Assembly (NCBI GenBank): GCA_963930645.1
Contig: OZ005652.1
Location: 320,912,244-320,976,243, forward strand
Length of the DNA: 64,000 bases
Origin: Salticus scenicus
Lineage: Eukaryota; Arthropoda; Arachnida; Araneae; Salticidae
Reading direction: 5' to 3'
Under the pieces are notes generated by a model. That model saw only the letters and a list, made by a program, of their open reading frames with translations, made no database searches and was not told the origin of the DNA. This document shows positions 22,793 to 33,714 of the stretch, piece after piece (position 1 is the first letter of the stretch; the number at the start of each line of letters is the position of its first letter). Made by a program: the position numbers and the translations under genes.

Positions 22793-23984
22793 AATCTGTC
22801 AATGTCAGATTTTCATGTTTTAAATAATGAAATAATGTCGTGTCTGTATATATATATATATATATTTTTTTTTTTTCTCATCCAGTTCGAGTTAAGCATT
22901 ATTTTAGTACGTTATTTTAGTGCGTTAGTTTGTAAAGTGAAATCGAAATTGTAATTTTGTCCTTTTTAAGGAATTTTTAAATTACAAGTTTCTAAAACAT
23001 AAAATATTACATTAAAATATTACTTTGTAGCAAATCAAATGATTTATTTATTTATTTTTGTATAAACTTTTCACATTTGTAAAGTAAAATCTATAAAAAA
23101 ATATCTTCTTCAATATAAATTAGGAGCATCATATGCCGAATATAATATAAATAAAGTTCCAGAAACAATTTATAAAAATAAAGAAAAAGAAGTATTTGCT
23201 TGTTAAATAACAAAAATAATAAATAATAAAACGATAAATAATAAGTATAAAAGTACAATTAAAATTTCTGCAGGACTAATTTGTTACTTTAAGAGGATAC
23301 TTGATAGTCATGTAATCGCGAAATAAATACAATTTAAATACTTACATTTTGTATTTTTTTGTCAATTAAGCATTTCATTTCACCAAAGGATTTAAACTTT
23401 TGGCCTGCTACATAAACCCACATACGCCTTGAAAGGGCATTTTACGGTCAATACACGCTCTGTTGTATGTCAATGCATTCTAGAATTACTTATAAGAACG
23501 TATAAGTTTAAAAAGGTCCTTTACCTTTTATCCATACGAAAACTAGTATACTGTGGCCACCACAAAACTTTCTGCTATATAATTTTACACAAATTCATGC
23601 AGTACAAATTATTTATTAAATTATTATTTATGAAAATTCTTTTCCATGATAAATGCAGACGATTTTTATCTGACGGAATTATAGCACTAAATGCCGAAAG
23701 AAAGGAAATTTTGTGCCAACAGCACAAGAAAAGAAACTTTTTTCTTCATTTTGTTGTTGTTGTTAACAAAAGAAAAAAAAATCGATAACATGGTTTTAAA
23801 TTATTGCCGATCAATGGTTCAACCATTCGTTTTAAAGGTGTTAACGAGATCTTTCGAAAGATACCCATATAGAAAATTTACACCCCAGGTGGTACTTATC
23901 CCCCAAGGAGGGGGAGGGGTCAATGCTCCTACATGCACAACATTTTTTTTATTATTAAGTTTGAATAACATTTTTCTTGCTTAA
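22793..23984. other. No gene seen
   Basis: AT-rich, with a TA microsatellite near 22847-22864 followed by poly(T). ORFs at 23429-23788 and 23691-23984 have low-complexity translations without recognisable domains and are judged chance. Confidence 0.5.
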
Positions 23985-23999
23985 AATCCTTTTTAAGCG

Positions 24000-24037
24000 A
24001 GCATATATATTTCGGACCCAATCGGGTCCATCTACAG
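24000..24037 (-). other. Penelope 3' hairpin, hammerhead-like core
   Basis: The minus strand reads CTGTAGATGGACCCGATTGG, then GTCCGAAATATATATGC. GGACCC-GATT-GGGTCC forms a perfect stem, preceded by CTGxAGA and followed by GAAA, the arrangement of the CUGAnGA and GAAA halves of a hammerhead core. Penelope-like elements are known to carry hammerhead motifs in their terminal repeats. Here the first box departs from CUGAUGA, so activity is doubtful. Confidence 0.5.
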
Positions 24038-24131
24038 TGCTCTCTAGATGACAACTTCTGTCAGACTTGTATTTATTTATTCTTCTCTTTTCGGTTTCTT
24101 CACTTCGTTTCGCTTTTAGGAGATACTGTTG

Positions 24132-24446
24132 TCATTGTATTGGGATTATACTGAGTTCTCTGTCATTTATAGCATTATTTGTTGTTAATATTTCGATAGC
24201 TTCTCTTTTAAGTGCATAATGATGTGTGTGGAATTGGACTATTGTTTTTAAATCAGTAGTATTGGTGTTAAGGGGTTTGGTATTGTTAATTCTGGAAAAA
24301 GCAGTAGAGTGTTTATTATATTTTATATCGGCAAGGTGTTCGGAGATGCGATCTTTTATGCTACGTTTGGTCATACCATTATAGCTAGCGTTACTGTTAT
24401 CATGAAACTGAAAATCAATTTTATAGATACCGGATGTGTGTTTCAA
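24132..24446 (-). pseudogene. GIY-YIG endonuclease domain of the Penelope-like element
   Basis: The reading has SGIYKIDF, YNGMTKRSIKDRISEHLADI and a trailing STAFSRINN segment. GIY is intact; the second motif, normally YIG, is YNG. The Arg and His of RISEH are present. This domain nicks target DNA to prime reverse transcription in Penelope elements. The 104-codon frame is the C-terminal part of the element's single ORF; its link to the RT is broken by the Helitron. Confidence 0.85.
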
Positions 24447-24963
24447 GTGAATAGGATCTTTTTAATTACGATTGCGTTGGAGTATGTTTATTTGGTTTTA
24501 TTGGAATATCTGTATATATATAAAAATTACGTGTCACGATGTTTGTCCGCGATAAACTCCTAAACTAAGAAACCGATTTTAATGAAATTTTGCACACTGT
24601 GTGCAGTTTGGTCCAACTTGAGAGATAGGATAGTTTTTATCTCAATTTATTGTCACAATATTGTTTTATTGCAAATATTTGTTAACTAGTATATAACCTC
24701 GTCAAAAATCACGGAATGTGAACGATAAATCTTGAAAACAATGTTTAGATCATGACGGTTACCACGTGATCATTTAAATGTATTTTCAATTTTTTTTTAT
24801 AAATCAAATGTGCTTCGATATTTTATAATTTTCGTTCTGAAATTAAAGAAATTCTACCCGATCAATAAATATGAATGACAATAAAAAAACTGCTGGTTGA
24901 CAAAAAAAAATAGGCCCTACAACACAACAGCAACAACACATCCCAGTGTTCCATTAAGTGCTA

Positions 24964-25890
24964 TACGCAAGCGAAGTGTGACGTCACTGACCGTCCGTGG
25001 ATGGAAGAAAATGATTTCCTATGTTAATCGCCCATTGGATTTTTTGTAAAAAATTATTAAAAATCGAGGAAAATTATTTCCCGATTTTAATCCCCATATT
25101 TGGGTATATATATGTGTTAGTTATCATGTGCATGTGTTAGATTGAGTTATTTTGCTCTCAAATTGACAAAATTTTAGTTTTAAATTTCAAAACTCTGTTG
25201 TCCTTGGTGTTTTTATATTTGGTGATCAAAAACGTACTACGAAAATATACATGCCAGATGTATATTTTTCGTAATATGTATTTTACGAAATATTGTTTCA
25301 TATTATTCATTACTTCCTTGATATAAGTTTTTAAAATAACCATGATTTTTGAAAGGAATTAAATTATATTCGCGAGATAATTTGGCGATATACACATATA
25401 TATATATATATATATTATTTTTTCTGCCAAGGATGACCGATATCAAATATATTCCGCTGCAACATAATGGTATCTTATATCAGATACGTTATTTAGACAT
25501 TTGAAAACAAATTTCACTTCAAATTATGATAGAGTATTTATCATTTTCCTTTTAATTAGTATATTACTTGGATATTTATTGTGTAAATATCATCCTTTGA
25601 AATGAAATGTTTATGTTTTCAATGAAATATGGAAGTTTGCCATTTTTTTTTTCATGTAGAGTTTTGAAATTTAAAATTCAAATTTTATCAATTTTAGAAC
25701 GAAAACAACTTAATCTAACGCATGCACATGATAACTAATACATATCTATACCTAAATAAGGGGATAAGAATCGGAAAATAATTTCCCTCGATTTTTAATA
25801 ATTTTTTACGAAAAATCCATTGGGCGTTTAACATAGGAAATATTTTTCTTGTATCCACGAACGGCCAGTGACGTCATCACTTCGCTTGAT
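24964..25890. mobile_element. 0.93 kb TIR element (TACGCAAGCGAAGTG family), TA target
   Basis: Left TACGCAAGCGAAGTGTGACG preceded by TA (24962-24963); right end in reverse complement reads ATCAAGCGAAGTGATGACGT, followed by TA (25891-25892). Arms match over about 250 bp or more (TTAATCGCCCATTGG, ATTTCCCGATTTTAATCCCC and others). Small ORFs inside are antisense chance frames. Other members lie at 27020 and 44504. Confidence 0.78.
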
Positions 25891-26845
25891 TATTCAAAGT
25901 CCTTATAATAAGAAAAAACGATTCACTTCATTTTACCAAAATACTTTTTTTTAAGACTATCGTAGATCCCGTTTTCAAATTTTCTAACTAACTATCCAAT
26001 AACTACAGACGCTCCATGCTAACGCAAATTCACCTCTACTCGATACCTTCAACCAGCTATCTCACCCACAACATCACCAAAATATCCAGCATCTAGCTAG
26101 GGACTTTCTCATTCTCAACCGAACATTTTACCTTGACTCGACATTATCACATTAGACTACTCTACTTTCAATACTCATTTCAACTGGTGACTTTTACTTG
26201 CTCAACCAAACATTCTATCCCAACTATCACTTTACACTAATTTCAAAACTAAAATCCACTGGCAGCATTTACGTACTAAACACGATGCCAATCATACCTT
26301 AGAATGTAAACAAACAATGAAGCTCGATAAAAATATTTAAAGGCTTTAATACGTTTTTACAAATAATTTAAGATATTTATATGTTTCAGAAATATTTTAA
26401 TGAAACAGTCAAATAGTCGTTCATTCGGAATTAAAGAGTTGTCCATTTTGAATTTGTATTTTCTGAATGGCAACAGTTTTGGTTTGTTTTTATTTGGTAT
26501 TGCATTGTTTATAATCATGAATTTACATAATTCTATTTATAGGTTCATGTTTATAATAGCCAGTGATCTGTTATATTTAGTTTAGACATTTAAACATTAC
26601 AATTGAATAGTTTTTCAAGGTTTTAGATGTAATAAATAAGAATATGTGCGATACAAAACATGTATGAAAATGATATGTATGTTTCCGTAAGTTAAATTGA
26701 ACAAACGGAAAAAAAAATGGCTGCCAAATGTTTCTGTTTTGAAGCGGTCTAACCGGAATCGTTCATGACAGATGAGGGTCATTATTATTATTAATTATAG
26801 ACCTTTGTTACAGTTGCTCCAAAATATCTGTGAGTTCCATAAGTT
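25891..26845. other. Helitron interior, no gene seen
   Basis: C- and A-rich stretch (about 25970-26280) followed by AT-rich sequence. The 61-codon ORF at 26400 shows no recognisable domain. Confidence 0.45.
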
Positions 26846-27019
26846 TAATTGTTGCCTAAAAAGAAAAAATACGAGTTCATTTTCCTTCGACATAAAAGTA
26901 CATACATTTTATCAAACGTGAACGTTAAAAAATTATGAAAAGTTAAATTATACATCTCACGAAAATTGACGTCATAATCAATTTAAAGATTTTATTCGCA
27001 TTGATAAAGTATGTAGTTA

Positions 27020-27520
27020 TACACAAGCGAAGTGTGACGTCACTGACCGTCTGTGAAATCAAGAGAAATATTTCTTATGTTAATCGCCCATTGTATTTTT
27101 TGTAAAAAAATATTAAAAAACGAGGAAAATTATTTCCGGATTTTAATCCCCATATTTTTGTATAGATATGTATTATTTATCATGTGCATACGTTAGATTG
27201 AGTTATTTTGCTGTCAAATTGACAAAATTTTAATTTTAAATTTCAAAGCTCTGTCGTCCTTGGAGTTTTTCGTATTTGGCGATCAAAAACGTAACACGAA
27301 AATATACAAGCTAGCTATATATTTTCGTAATATGTATTGTGCGAAATATTGTTTCATATTATTCGTTACTCTCTTAATATAAGTTGTTAAAATAACCATG
27401 ATTTTTGAAAGGAATTAAATGTGTGCGCCAGATAATTTGGCGATATTATTTTTTTTTCCGCCAAGGATGATATATATGAAATTTATTCCGCTGCAACATG
27501 CTAATATCTTATATCAGATA
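27020..27520. mobile_element. Half copy of the TACGCAAGCGAAGTG TIR family
   Basis: Begins TACACAAGCGAAGTGTGACG after TA and follows the left half of 24964-25890 up to CTTATATCAGATAC near 27519, then leaves it. The right arm is missing. The flank 26846-27019 matches 21208-21410, which shows the unoccupied site. Confidence 0.72.
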
Positions 27521-28110
27521 CATTGTGTATATGCTACAATTTATTTCACGTGACACGTGTGTTAAAAATTTATTTACGACATAACCTTCCTTTTTCAATT
27601 TTTGTTGCATTCTAATCTGCAGATTAGTAGTATCACTTCGTTTTCTTTAAGAAATTTGTAATCTATAAATAAAAAGTAACCATTTCAATATTTTAAAATA
27701 TATTTAAAAGTCTGTTTTATTTAACATTAAATTTTAAAACTTAATTTATAACTTATTTAAAAGTCTGGAAGATTTTAAGTCTGTTTATTTGTTTTGTAAC
27801 GCTAATCTATATGATCGATGTTCGAAACTTTAATTAATTATTTCTCTCATTTTTCTTTACTTTTTCTTTAATAACTTATCAATTTAACGTTCCTGATTAA
27901 ATTTGTGATTTATATATGCATTTTGCATTAAATTTTGACTCATATTTATTGCTGAAAATGCGATCTGAAAATCTTGCAATTTTCTTATCTTAATCCTCAA
28001 TGCTTTTCTTCTTGATTAACTTGAATTTACTATTAAAATTTTAACATACTCAGAATCTTCTCACCACTTCGTTAAAATATATTAATCTTTTCAGTAATAT
28101 ATTAATCAGT
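27521..28110. other. Helitron interior, no gene seen
   Basis: AT-rich sequence. A lone CTAATCTGCAGATTAG near 27613 resembles the subterminal motif of the element at 17109-18822, but nothing else of that element is present. Confidence 0.45.
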
Positions 28111-28336
28111 ATATCCCCACAACGATATTTGGCGATTATGGCTAAATCATAAATATATAAACAATAAATCATAAATGGTAAATGATAATCTAAATCATAA
28201 ATCAAAAACATAAACTAATAAATCCAAAATAAACAACATATAGGCTGCCATATTATATCACAAACAGTCCAGAGCGACATCGTTATCGTTCAAAACGGCG
28301 CCAAAGAAAAATCGCCAAATTCAGCTGTGGGGATAT
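28111..28336. mobile_element. MITE A with CCCCACAAC inverted ends
   Basis: Left ATATCCCCACAACGATATTT then GGCGATT; right AATCGCCAAATTCAGCTGTG then GGGATAT. About 225 bp. The interior is built from repeated TAAATCATAAAT words. A second member lies 75 bp downstream. Confidence 0.72.
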
Positions 28337-28410
28337 ACTGAAGTTATAATTATCCGAATATAATTACTGAAGTTATATTATAAGTTATAGTTCTGGGTAA
28401 CAACTATAGT

Positions 28411-28615
28411 ATTTCCCCACAACTGGATTTTGCGATTATGGCTAAATCATAAATCTAAAATCATAAATGATAAAATCATAAGCTAAATCATAAATCTAAA
28501 ATAAAAGCATGCAGGTTACCATATTTTACTGCAAAGAATCCAGAACGACTTCGTTATCATTCAAAAAGGCGCCAAAAAAAAAAAAAAAATCGCCAAATCC
28601 AGTTGTGGGGAAATA
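28411..28615. mobile_element. MITE B, same family as MITE A
   Basis: ATTTCCCCACAACTGGATTT at the left and AAATCCAGTTGTGGGGAAAT (reverse complement sense) at the right. It shares with MITE A the internal TAAATCATAAAT words and the GCGCCAAA and CGTTATC segments in the same order. The inverted repeat extends into flanking TAGTATTT/AAATACTA. Confidence 0.75.
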
Positions 28616-28689
28616 CTATATACTTTATCAAATTATCAACGTATTACTTAGCCGCAGCAACGCGTGGCCGGGTCTCCTAGTTAATATAT

Positions 28690-29330
28690 ATATTTTTTTA
28701 GCTTCATTTTTTTATTTTTACTGAGGCACCTTTACAATAAGGAATAGCGGATGTGAAGTTATGTTTTATTTTTTGAGCATTTGGAATATTATTAAAAAAT
28801 TTAATGCGTTTCTTGTAGAGTTTTTAAATGATTATAGGGTTATAGTTGGCTTTTTTTGCTAGATTTATAATAAATTTTAGTTCAGTATTGAGACGTGTTT
28901 TATTTGAACATATAAGAACAGCGTGGTTAATATAGGATCTTAATGAAGCGTATTTAAAAGGAAGAGGGGTCCGATATTTGTTATTTATATTTTCGTTGTT
29001 GTTTGTAGGTTTTCGGTAAACAGTAATATCAATTGAGTTGTCTTTATTTTTGACAATTTTTACATCGAGAAAATTTATACTATTATTAATTTCAGTTTCA
29101 TTCGTAATTTTAATAATTGGATCAAGTTTATTAAGATCGGTAAGGAGGTTTTCAGGATAAATGTTTTGAGGGGTAATAGTAAGAATGCCATCTACGCAAC
29201 TGATCCAAAGATTACATTTATTTATGATATTATATGCAGAGTTTTCAAAATTCCTCATTTTAAGTTCGGCGACAATCCCTGATATAGGGGTTTTTCTTAG
29301 TTTACTACTGCTATTATCAATAGTTCATGT
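28690..29330 (-). pseudogene. Penelope reverse transcriptase C-terminal part
   Basis: Reads TPISGIVAELKMRNFEN, then a catalytic box given as CVDGIL (family YVDDIL), then NNSINFLDVKIVKN, VYRKPTN, and a thumb-like tail ending in IPYCKGAS. The longest open frame is 28824-29258; a stop follows and the same frame continues to about 28690. The second catalytic Asp is Gly, which would abolish polymerisation. The N-terminal RT motifs are absent. Confidence 0.82.
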
Positions 29331-29677
29331 TAATTTTACAATCACACGTTAAAACTAATTCTCATTATGTACATTTTTTATGAAATTTTGTCCTATACTG
29401 CCATGTTAAAAATTTAGAAAAAATAGAATCACAGCGCCACTAGTTGAGCGATTGGTCCCCAAATCTAATTGTGGATCTGCAGATCAGGAGCCTCAACGTC
29501 CTATTTGCATCAGACATTATTCAATAGGTCATTTTTATTTATTCCTTATTATATAATGGTATATATAGATTCGATCGACTTGTTACCATAACCAGATACA
29601 TTTCTGAGGGGCGCTGCCGCCCCCCTCAACCCCCCGCTGTACCTCCCTTTGTATATCTATCTGTATATCATATAAAG

Positions 29678-30309
29678 TTTTACGGAATTGTAAATAATTG
29701 TATTTATTTTTGTATAAGTTCTTTCAAAGAGTCTTAGTAAGTTGATAAAAGGCTAATTTTGTGTATTTCTAGTCGTTTTAGGGTTAAAATTGCCTAATTT
29801 TCTCTTAAAAACGCATTAAAAAGCTCCAATAAGGGAAGAAATGGATTTGGCACCGAATTTGGCGACTGTTTCCCTCCTTGGCGATTTTTTTTTGGCGACC
29901 TTGGCGAGAAAATCCTTATTAGGGATATACCAAGTATGGATGCTCTAATCTCACTGGCTGATGAGATACGAGAATTTTCCAGAACAGTCTGGGTTCGATA
30001 GAAAAGTATAAAAGGAGCATTTTTTTTGCCAAGGAGGTCAGTCTCAGATCTTTGTCAGTTTAATCAAATGTTTATTTTTCTTTGAGCCTCTTTGGATGAG
30101 ACTTGCTTTTAGTGTTATTGCTAAACAGTTTGTACTGGTTTTTTTGCTGTTAACGGCTGTTGTTTAATCTGTGTTTAGTGGTTAAATTGAAGCTGATACT
30201 TAGTTTATAGACCTGTATTTTTCTCGAAATTTCTGTGAATAAATCACTGAATTTTTGCAAGTTTCGCCTTTCATTCTCGGACAACTTACGAACTCCCAAG
30301 TACGCAACA
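29678..30309 (+). mobile_element. Solo Ty3/gypsy LTR
   Basis: Aligns with the minus-strand LTRs at 9971-10501 from the TTACGxAATTGTAAATAATTG start through the GGCGACCTTGGCGAG region, promoter, TTTATAGA segment, a GAATAAATCA poly(A)-signal region and the end CGCAACA. The normal TGTTACG start is TTTTACG here. The R1 sequence resumes on both sides without any gypsy internal part, which is why I call it solo. Direct repeats flanking it are not convincing. Confidence 0.7.
30007..30042 (+). promoter_or_regulatory. LTR core promoter: TATA box and TCAGT initiator
   Basis: TATAAAA at 30007-30013 is followed by GGTCAGTCTCAG, with the initiator A at 30040, a 33 bp spacing. The minus-strand LTR at 9971 keeps the same spacing with TATTTAA and GGTCAGTCTCAG. 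TCAGT is the arthropod initiator consensus. Confidence 0.6.
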
Positions 30310-31185
30310 ATATGTATTCTTAATAAACGACGGTCTTGTATTATTTCCCTGAAACTCATAAATTCCAAATTTCATAACTACCAAATTTCATACAAAAAAA
30401 AATTACATAGCACATTGGAAAAATTTTGCGTAACTTTTAAACTAATTACCAATTCTATGCCCACAATTTTCAAAAGGAAAACATGCTTTTAAAATTCTAA
30501 TAAAATTCCATTATATTTGATGGGGTGTAACAATGTTAAAATACACTTTTAAGAAATACCGACTATAGACCGTAACAGCACGAAATTTTTTTTATGTATA
30601 CCAGAAAAGTATGCACAATCATTATAAACGCCAATAATAAGAATAAACCTAATTAATTATATCTCATGATTTTTTCAAACTAATTTGAGATCATTTGGAT
30701 GATTACAGTACATATTCGGAATTATTTTATGTGGTCCCATAAATTATTTAGTCTATATATACCCTTTTTTAAGAGTAAACATGATTTTTAGCATCTTTAT
30801 AATGTATGTTATTTTTATTAAGTCCGATTCATCATAAGCGCATTAAAGTGCGCGCTTAAATAAAAATTTGTCATATAGGCTCTAATGTTACGAAATTCTT
30901 TTGTGTGTCTCTGTAAACTAACATTAAACATTGTATATACCAGTAAAAACTATTCAGCTTATTTTGCGTTTAAAATTAATAACTGTTCCAAATTTAACAT
31001 CGTTTGGATGACTACATGACATTGTCAGAACAATTTTGTAAGGTCCTGTACACTAATTAGAAAGCTTAAGAGCATATAATTTCTTCAAACAACATAAGTT
31101 TAAGCATCTTACTCACGTACGCTAATTTCATTTTCTTGATCGCAAAGTAATGGTATTAAAATGCCTTTAAACGAAATTCACCCCA

Positions 31186-32308
31186 TATGCCGTAATATTA
31201 AGAATTTTGGCATGTCCCTGTACACATTTCATAAAAAATATAGCAATAAAAATTATACAGCTACTTATGTGCAAAGTTAGAAAGTGTGCGCCAATTTGCA
31301 AGTCAATCGAAGGATTTTTGCGGTCGCAATTGCGGTACATACAAATTCTTTCCATAAGCCGTAATGATAAGAAACACTTTGGCTTGTCCCTGTATACTAC
31401 AAATGGGATGCACACCCAAAACTATAAAACTAATTTCGCGGGGATCATGAACATGTGTACCAAAGTTCAAGTCAATAGCGTGATTTTTGCGGCCGCTATC
31501 GCACGACAGACAGACAGACGGACGGAAACCGAAATCCTTTTGAGTCTCAACAGAGGGCCTCCACTGACGTTTCGGCAAAAATTGGAAGTCAATAGCTTGA
31601 TTTTTGCGGTGGCTACCGCGGTACATAAAATTCTTCCCATAGGCCGTAATGATAGAAAAACTTTGGCATGTCCCTGTACACGAACTACATATGGAATACA
31701 CTCCTAACACTATGTAGCTAATTTCGTTGGTCTCATGAACATGTGTACCAAATTTCAAGTCAATAGCGTGATTTTTGCGGCCGCTATCGCACGACAGTTA
31801 GACAAACAGACGGAAACCGAAATCCTTTTCCTTTTGATTCTCAACAGAGGGCCTCCACTGACGCTTCGGAAAAAATTGGAAGTCAATAGCTTGATTTTTG
31901 CAGTGGAAACCACGGTACATACAATATCTTCCCATAGGCCGTAATGATAGAAAAATGTTTGGCGTGTCCCTGTACACGAACTACAAATAGAATACACACC
32001 TAAAACTATATAGCCACTTCCATTGGCCTCATGAATATGTGTACCAAATTGCAAGTCAATAGCGTGATTTTTGTGGCCACTATCGCGGTACATACAAACT
32101 TTTCCCTTAGGCCGTAATGATAAGAGAAACTTTGGCGTGTCCCTGAACACGAATTACAAATGAAATACATACCTAAAACTATACAGCTGATTCTTTTGGG
32201 CGCATGAACATGTGTACCAAATTGCAAGTCAATAGTGTGATTTTTGCGGCCGCTATCTCGCGACAGACAAACACACAGAACCCAAAACCGTTTTGAGTCT
32301 CAACAGAG
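31186..32308. repeat. R1 internal tandem units with GGCCGTAATGATA
   Basis: Five imperfect units, marked by GCCGTAATGATAAG-like words near 31188, 31356, 31640, 31938 and 32110, each followed by TTTGGCATGTCCCTGTACAC, then CAAGTCAATAGCGTGATTTT and GCGGCCGCTATCG. Unit length is about 170-300 bp. GACAGACAGACAGACGG microsatellite sequence ends some units. The last unit, 32027-32308, is the one copied to 41228-41509. Confidence 0.75.
32305..32308. other. Target-site duplication AGAG of gypsy element 1 (left)
   Basis: AGAG at 32305-32308 recurs at 42026-42029. The unoccupied sequence is visible in a sister R1 unit near 31546-31560 (CAACAGAGGGCCTCC). Joining the two flanks of the element with one AGAG gives exactly that order. 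Confidence 0.85.
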
Positions 32309-32835
32309 TGTGATGGAGCGAAGGTCGCAGACATTCCAAGAGATCAGGTGTCGTGTGACCAGACTGACCGGAGCCATGGAGAGCCGTCTGAACGACAGTT
32401 GCTTTGTGTGAAAGAATTTTATATTTTCTAAGGAAGCGGTAACATCACTAGTTTCCAATTTCACGCATGGCTTTTGTTCGCTACCGACATTTATCTGAGT
32501 TTCGGGTAGACGAAGATTGAACGAAAGTGATGTCACGGGCATAGTGATATCACGATCAACGAATCAGTGCTTCGTGTGGGGTATCCCCCCCTCCCTCCGA
32601 AGTTGTGCTCGGAAGGGAGGGACACTCAAAAAGGGCAGAGAGACTTGGTGCTTAAAAGGTGTAGCATGTTTTTGGAGGATGCTCGGAGGCGAGCGAGAAT
32701 TTCTTTGTATTACAACATTTTTTTTGTTAAGTTTTAATCATTGTTAAGTTTGAATAAATATAGCAAAAATCGTCACTACTGGACTCATACATTCTGTATT
32801 CTGTTCTCCGAGGTGTACTCCCAAAAATCACCACA
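32309..32835 (+). mobile_element. Left LTR of gypsy element 1
   Basis: 527 bp, TGTGATGGAGCGAAGG to AAAATCACCACA. Against the right LTR the first 400 bp differ at one base (32520), while the last 120 bp have several substitutions and an 11 bp net length change around GTTAAGTTTTAATCATT. AATAAA at 32755 is the likely poly(A) signal. Confidence 0.88.
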
Positions 32836-33040
32836 GCTTTAACTAAAGATATAAATTGGTGGCATGTCGCTGGAATGTTGTTTTAATGGAAAAAAACATC
32901 GAACTCTTTCTTCTATGTGTTTGTGGTGAAAAAGTAAAAAAGAACGATTTGCTGTGAGCCGGGTGACAACTGAAATTCCTGAGCCTTACTGGAGATTATT
33001 GATGCCTGTGACAAAAGCGTGGGAAGGAAAAAGGAGGGAA

Positions 33041-33045
33041 AGTGC
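33041..33045. other. Target-site duplication AGTGC of Copia (left)
   Basis: AGTGC at 33041-33045 and again at 38512-38516, immediately outside the two 660 bp LTRs. A 5 bp duplication is normal for Copia-type integrases. Confidence 0.92.
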
Positions 33046-33705
33046 TGTTGTGATATTTAATCTCAGAACACTTTTATTGACTTTCGTTTTTCTTGTTCCG
33101 GACTTTCTTTTTGTTTTTTGCTTCCCGCCAACTGATTGTTTGGTGCACCTGCCGCATCACGTGACGATGTGTCGCGTCTCTCTACGAGTACACTGTAATA
33201 CTTTTTTCAATCATGTAACTTTTGTTATTCGGGACTGACGTTCCATTTTCTTATTCTATTTAGTCATAATATTTTTTCTTTTGTCTAAGATGAATAAATT
33301 TAAAGGCTAAAAATCTAGGCATTCTTTTATTACTCAGCAATGTGTGAATTATCCTAAATAGTAATTGATCTACATATTATATAAGATTTCACAGTCTAAT
33401 CAACATTCATTATAGGAAAAGAAGTTGCTACGCTTTAATACGGAAGTTCCATTAAATATAAATATATGCATTTTTCATCTAATTTCAAGTGTACTATCTG
33501 ATGATAAATTAAGAGGATTTTTCTTCACCAATGGAATATATGATTACCTGTGACAACCCAGGTAAGTCAAACTTTATTTAATTATATGACTGTTGTTTTT
33601 ACAAAGAATTATTAGTAAGAATTATTTGTTATAAAATATATTTAAAATAACTAATTTGAGGAAGCTGCGTATTCATGCCTTCATTTATATAGTATTCTTC
33701 CATCA
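33046..33705 (+). mobile_element. Copia left LTR
   Basis: 660 bp, TGTTGTGATATTTAATCTCA to ATTCTTCCATCA. Identical in length to the right LTR. It contains a consensus splice donor CCCAGGTAAGT (GT at 33562) that is also kept in the right LTR. The 62-codon ORF seen in both LTRs is incidental. Confidence 0.93.
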
Positions 33706-33714
33706 GATTATGAG
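33704..33714 (+). promoter_or_regulatory. Candidate Copia primer-binding site, elongator tRNA-Met anticodon arm
   Basis: At the LTR edge the sequence reads CAGATTATGAG. This is the complement of CTCATAATCTG, the anticodon arm of animal elongator tRNA-Met (CAT). Copia is known to prime with an internal tRNA-Met fragment rather than a 3' CCA end. Only 9 bases lie beyond the LTR, so chance is not excluded. Confidence 0.45.

Larger units (their letters stand above)
24509..28680 (+). mobile_element. Non-autonomous Helitron, 4.17 kb
   Basis: Starts TCTGTATATATATAAAAATT after an A (24508) and ends CTAG (28677-28680) before a T (28681), as expected for Helitron insertion between A and T. The 5' section continues with ACGTGTCACGATGTTTGTCC, which I recall as a recurrent arthropod Helitron head. 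The 3' end has GCCGCAGCAACGCGTGGC just upstream of CTAG, able to form a short GC hairpin. No Rep/helicase ORF inside. It interrupts the Penelope element and holds nested MITEs at 24964-25890, 27020-27520, 28111-28336 and 28411-28615. Confidence 0.82.
23985..29340 (-). mobile_element. Penelope-like element, split by a Helitron
   Basis: On the minus strand a reverse transcriptase part (29330-28690) is followed, after the Helitron at 24509-28680, by a GIY-YIG endonuclease (24446-24132) and a 3' region with a hairpin (24037-24000). RT then GIY-YIG is the Penelope order. Upstream RT motifs are missing, so it is 5' truncated near 29340. With the Helitron removed, the linker between the domains is continuous. 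Several stops and altered catalytic residues show it is dead. Confidence 0.85.
29465..32308. repeat. R1 interspersed repeat, copy 1 (left part)
   Basis: Begins TGCAGATCAGGAGCCTCAAC and shares with 60309-61815 the TTTCTGAGGGG plus CCCCC-rich block, AAACATGCTTTTAA and repeated GGCCGTAATGATAAG units. It has been invaded by a solo gypsy LTR (29678-30309) and by the gypsy element at 32309; it resumes after 42030. ORFs along it (31207-31707, 31303-31758 and others) overlap on both strands and reflect stop-poor repeat units, not genes. Confidence 0.7.

Noticed and set aside
23429..23984. Two plus-strand ORFs of 119 and 97 codons
   Set aside because: Low-complexity translations, no recognisable motif and mutual overlap in different frames.
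31167..32227. Overlapping ORFs on both strands up to 166 codons
   Set aside because: They follow the periodicity of R1 tandem units on both strands and resemble no protein.
32954..33238. 94-codon ORF across the gypsy leader and Copia LTR
   Set aside because: It spans an insertion junction, so it cannot be an evolved gene.
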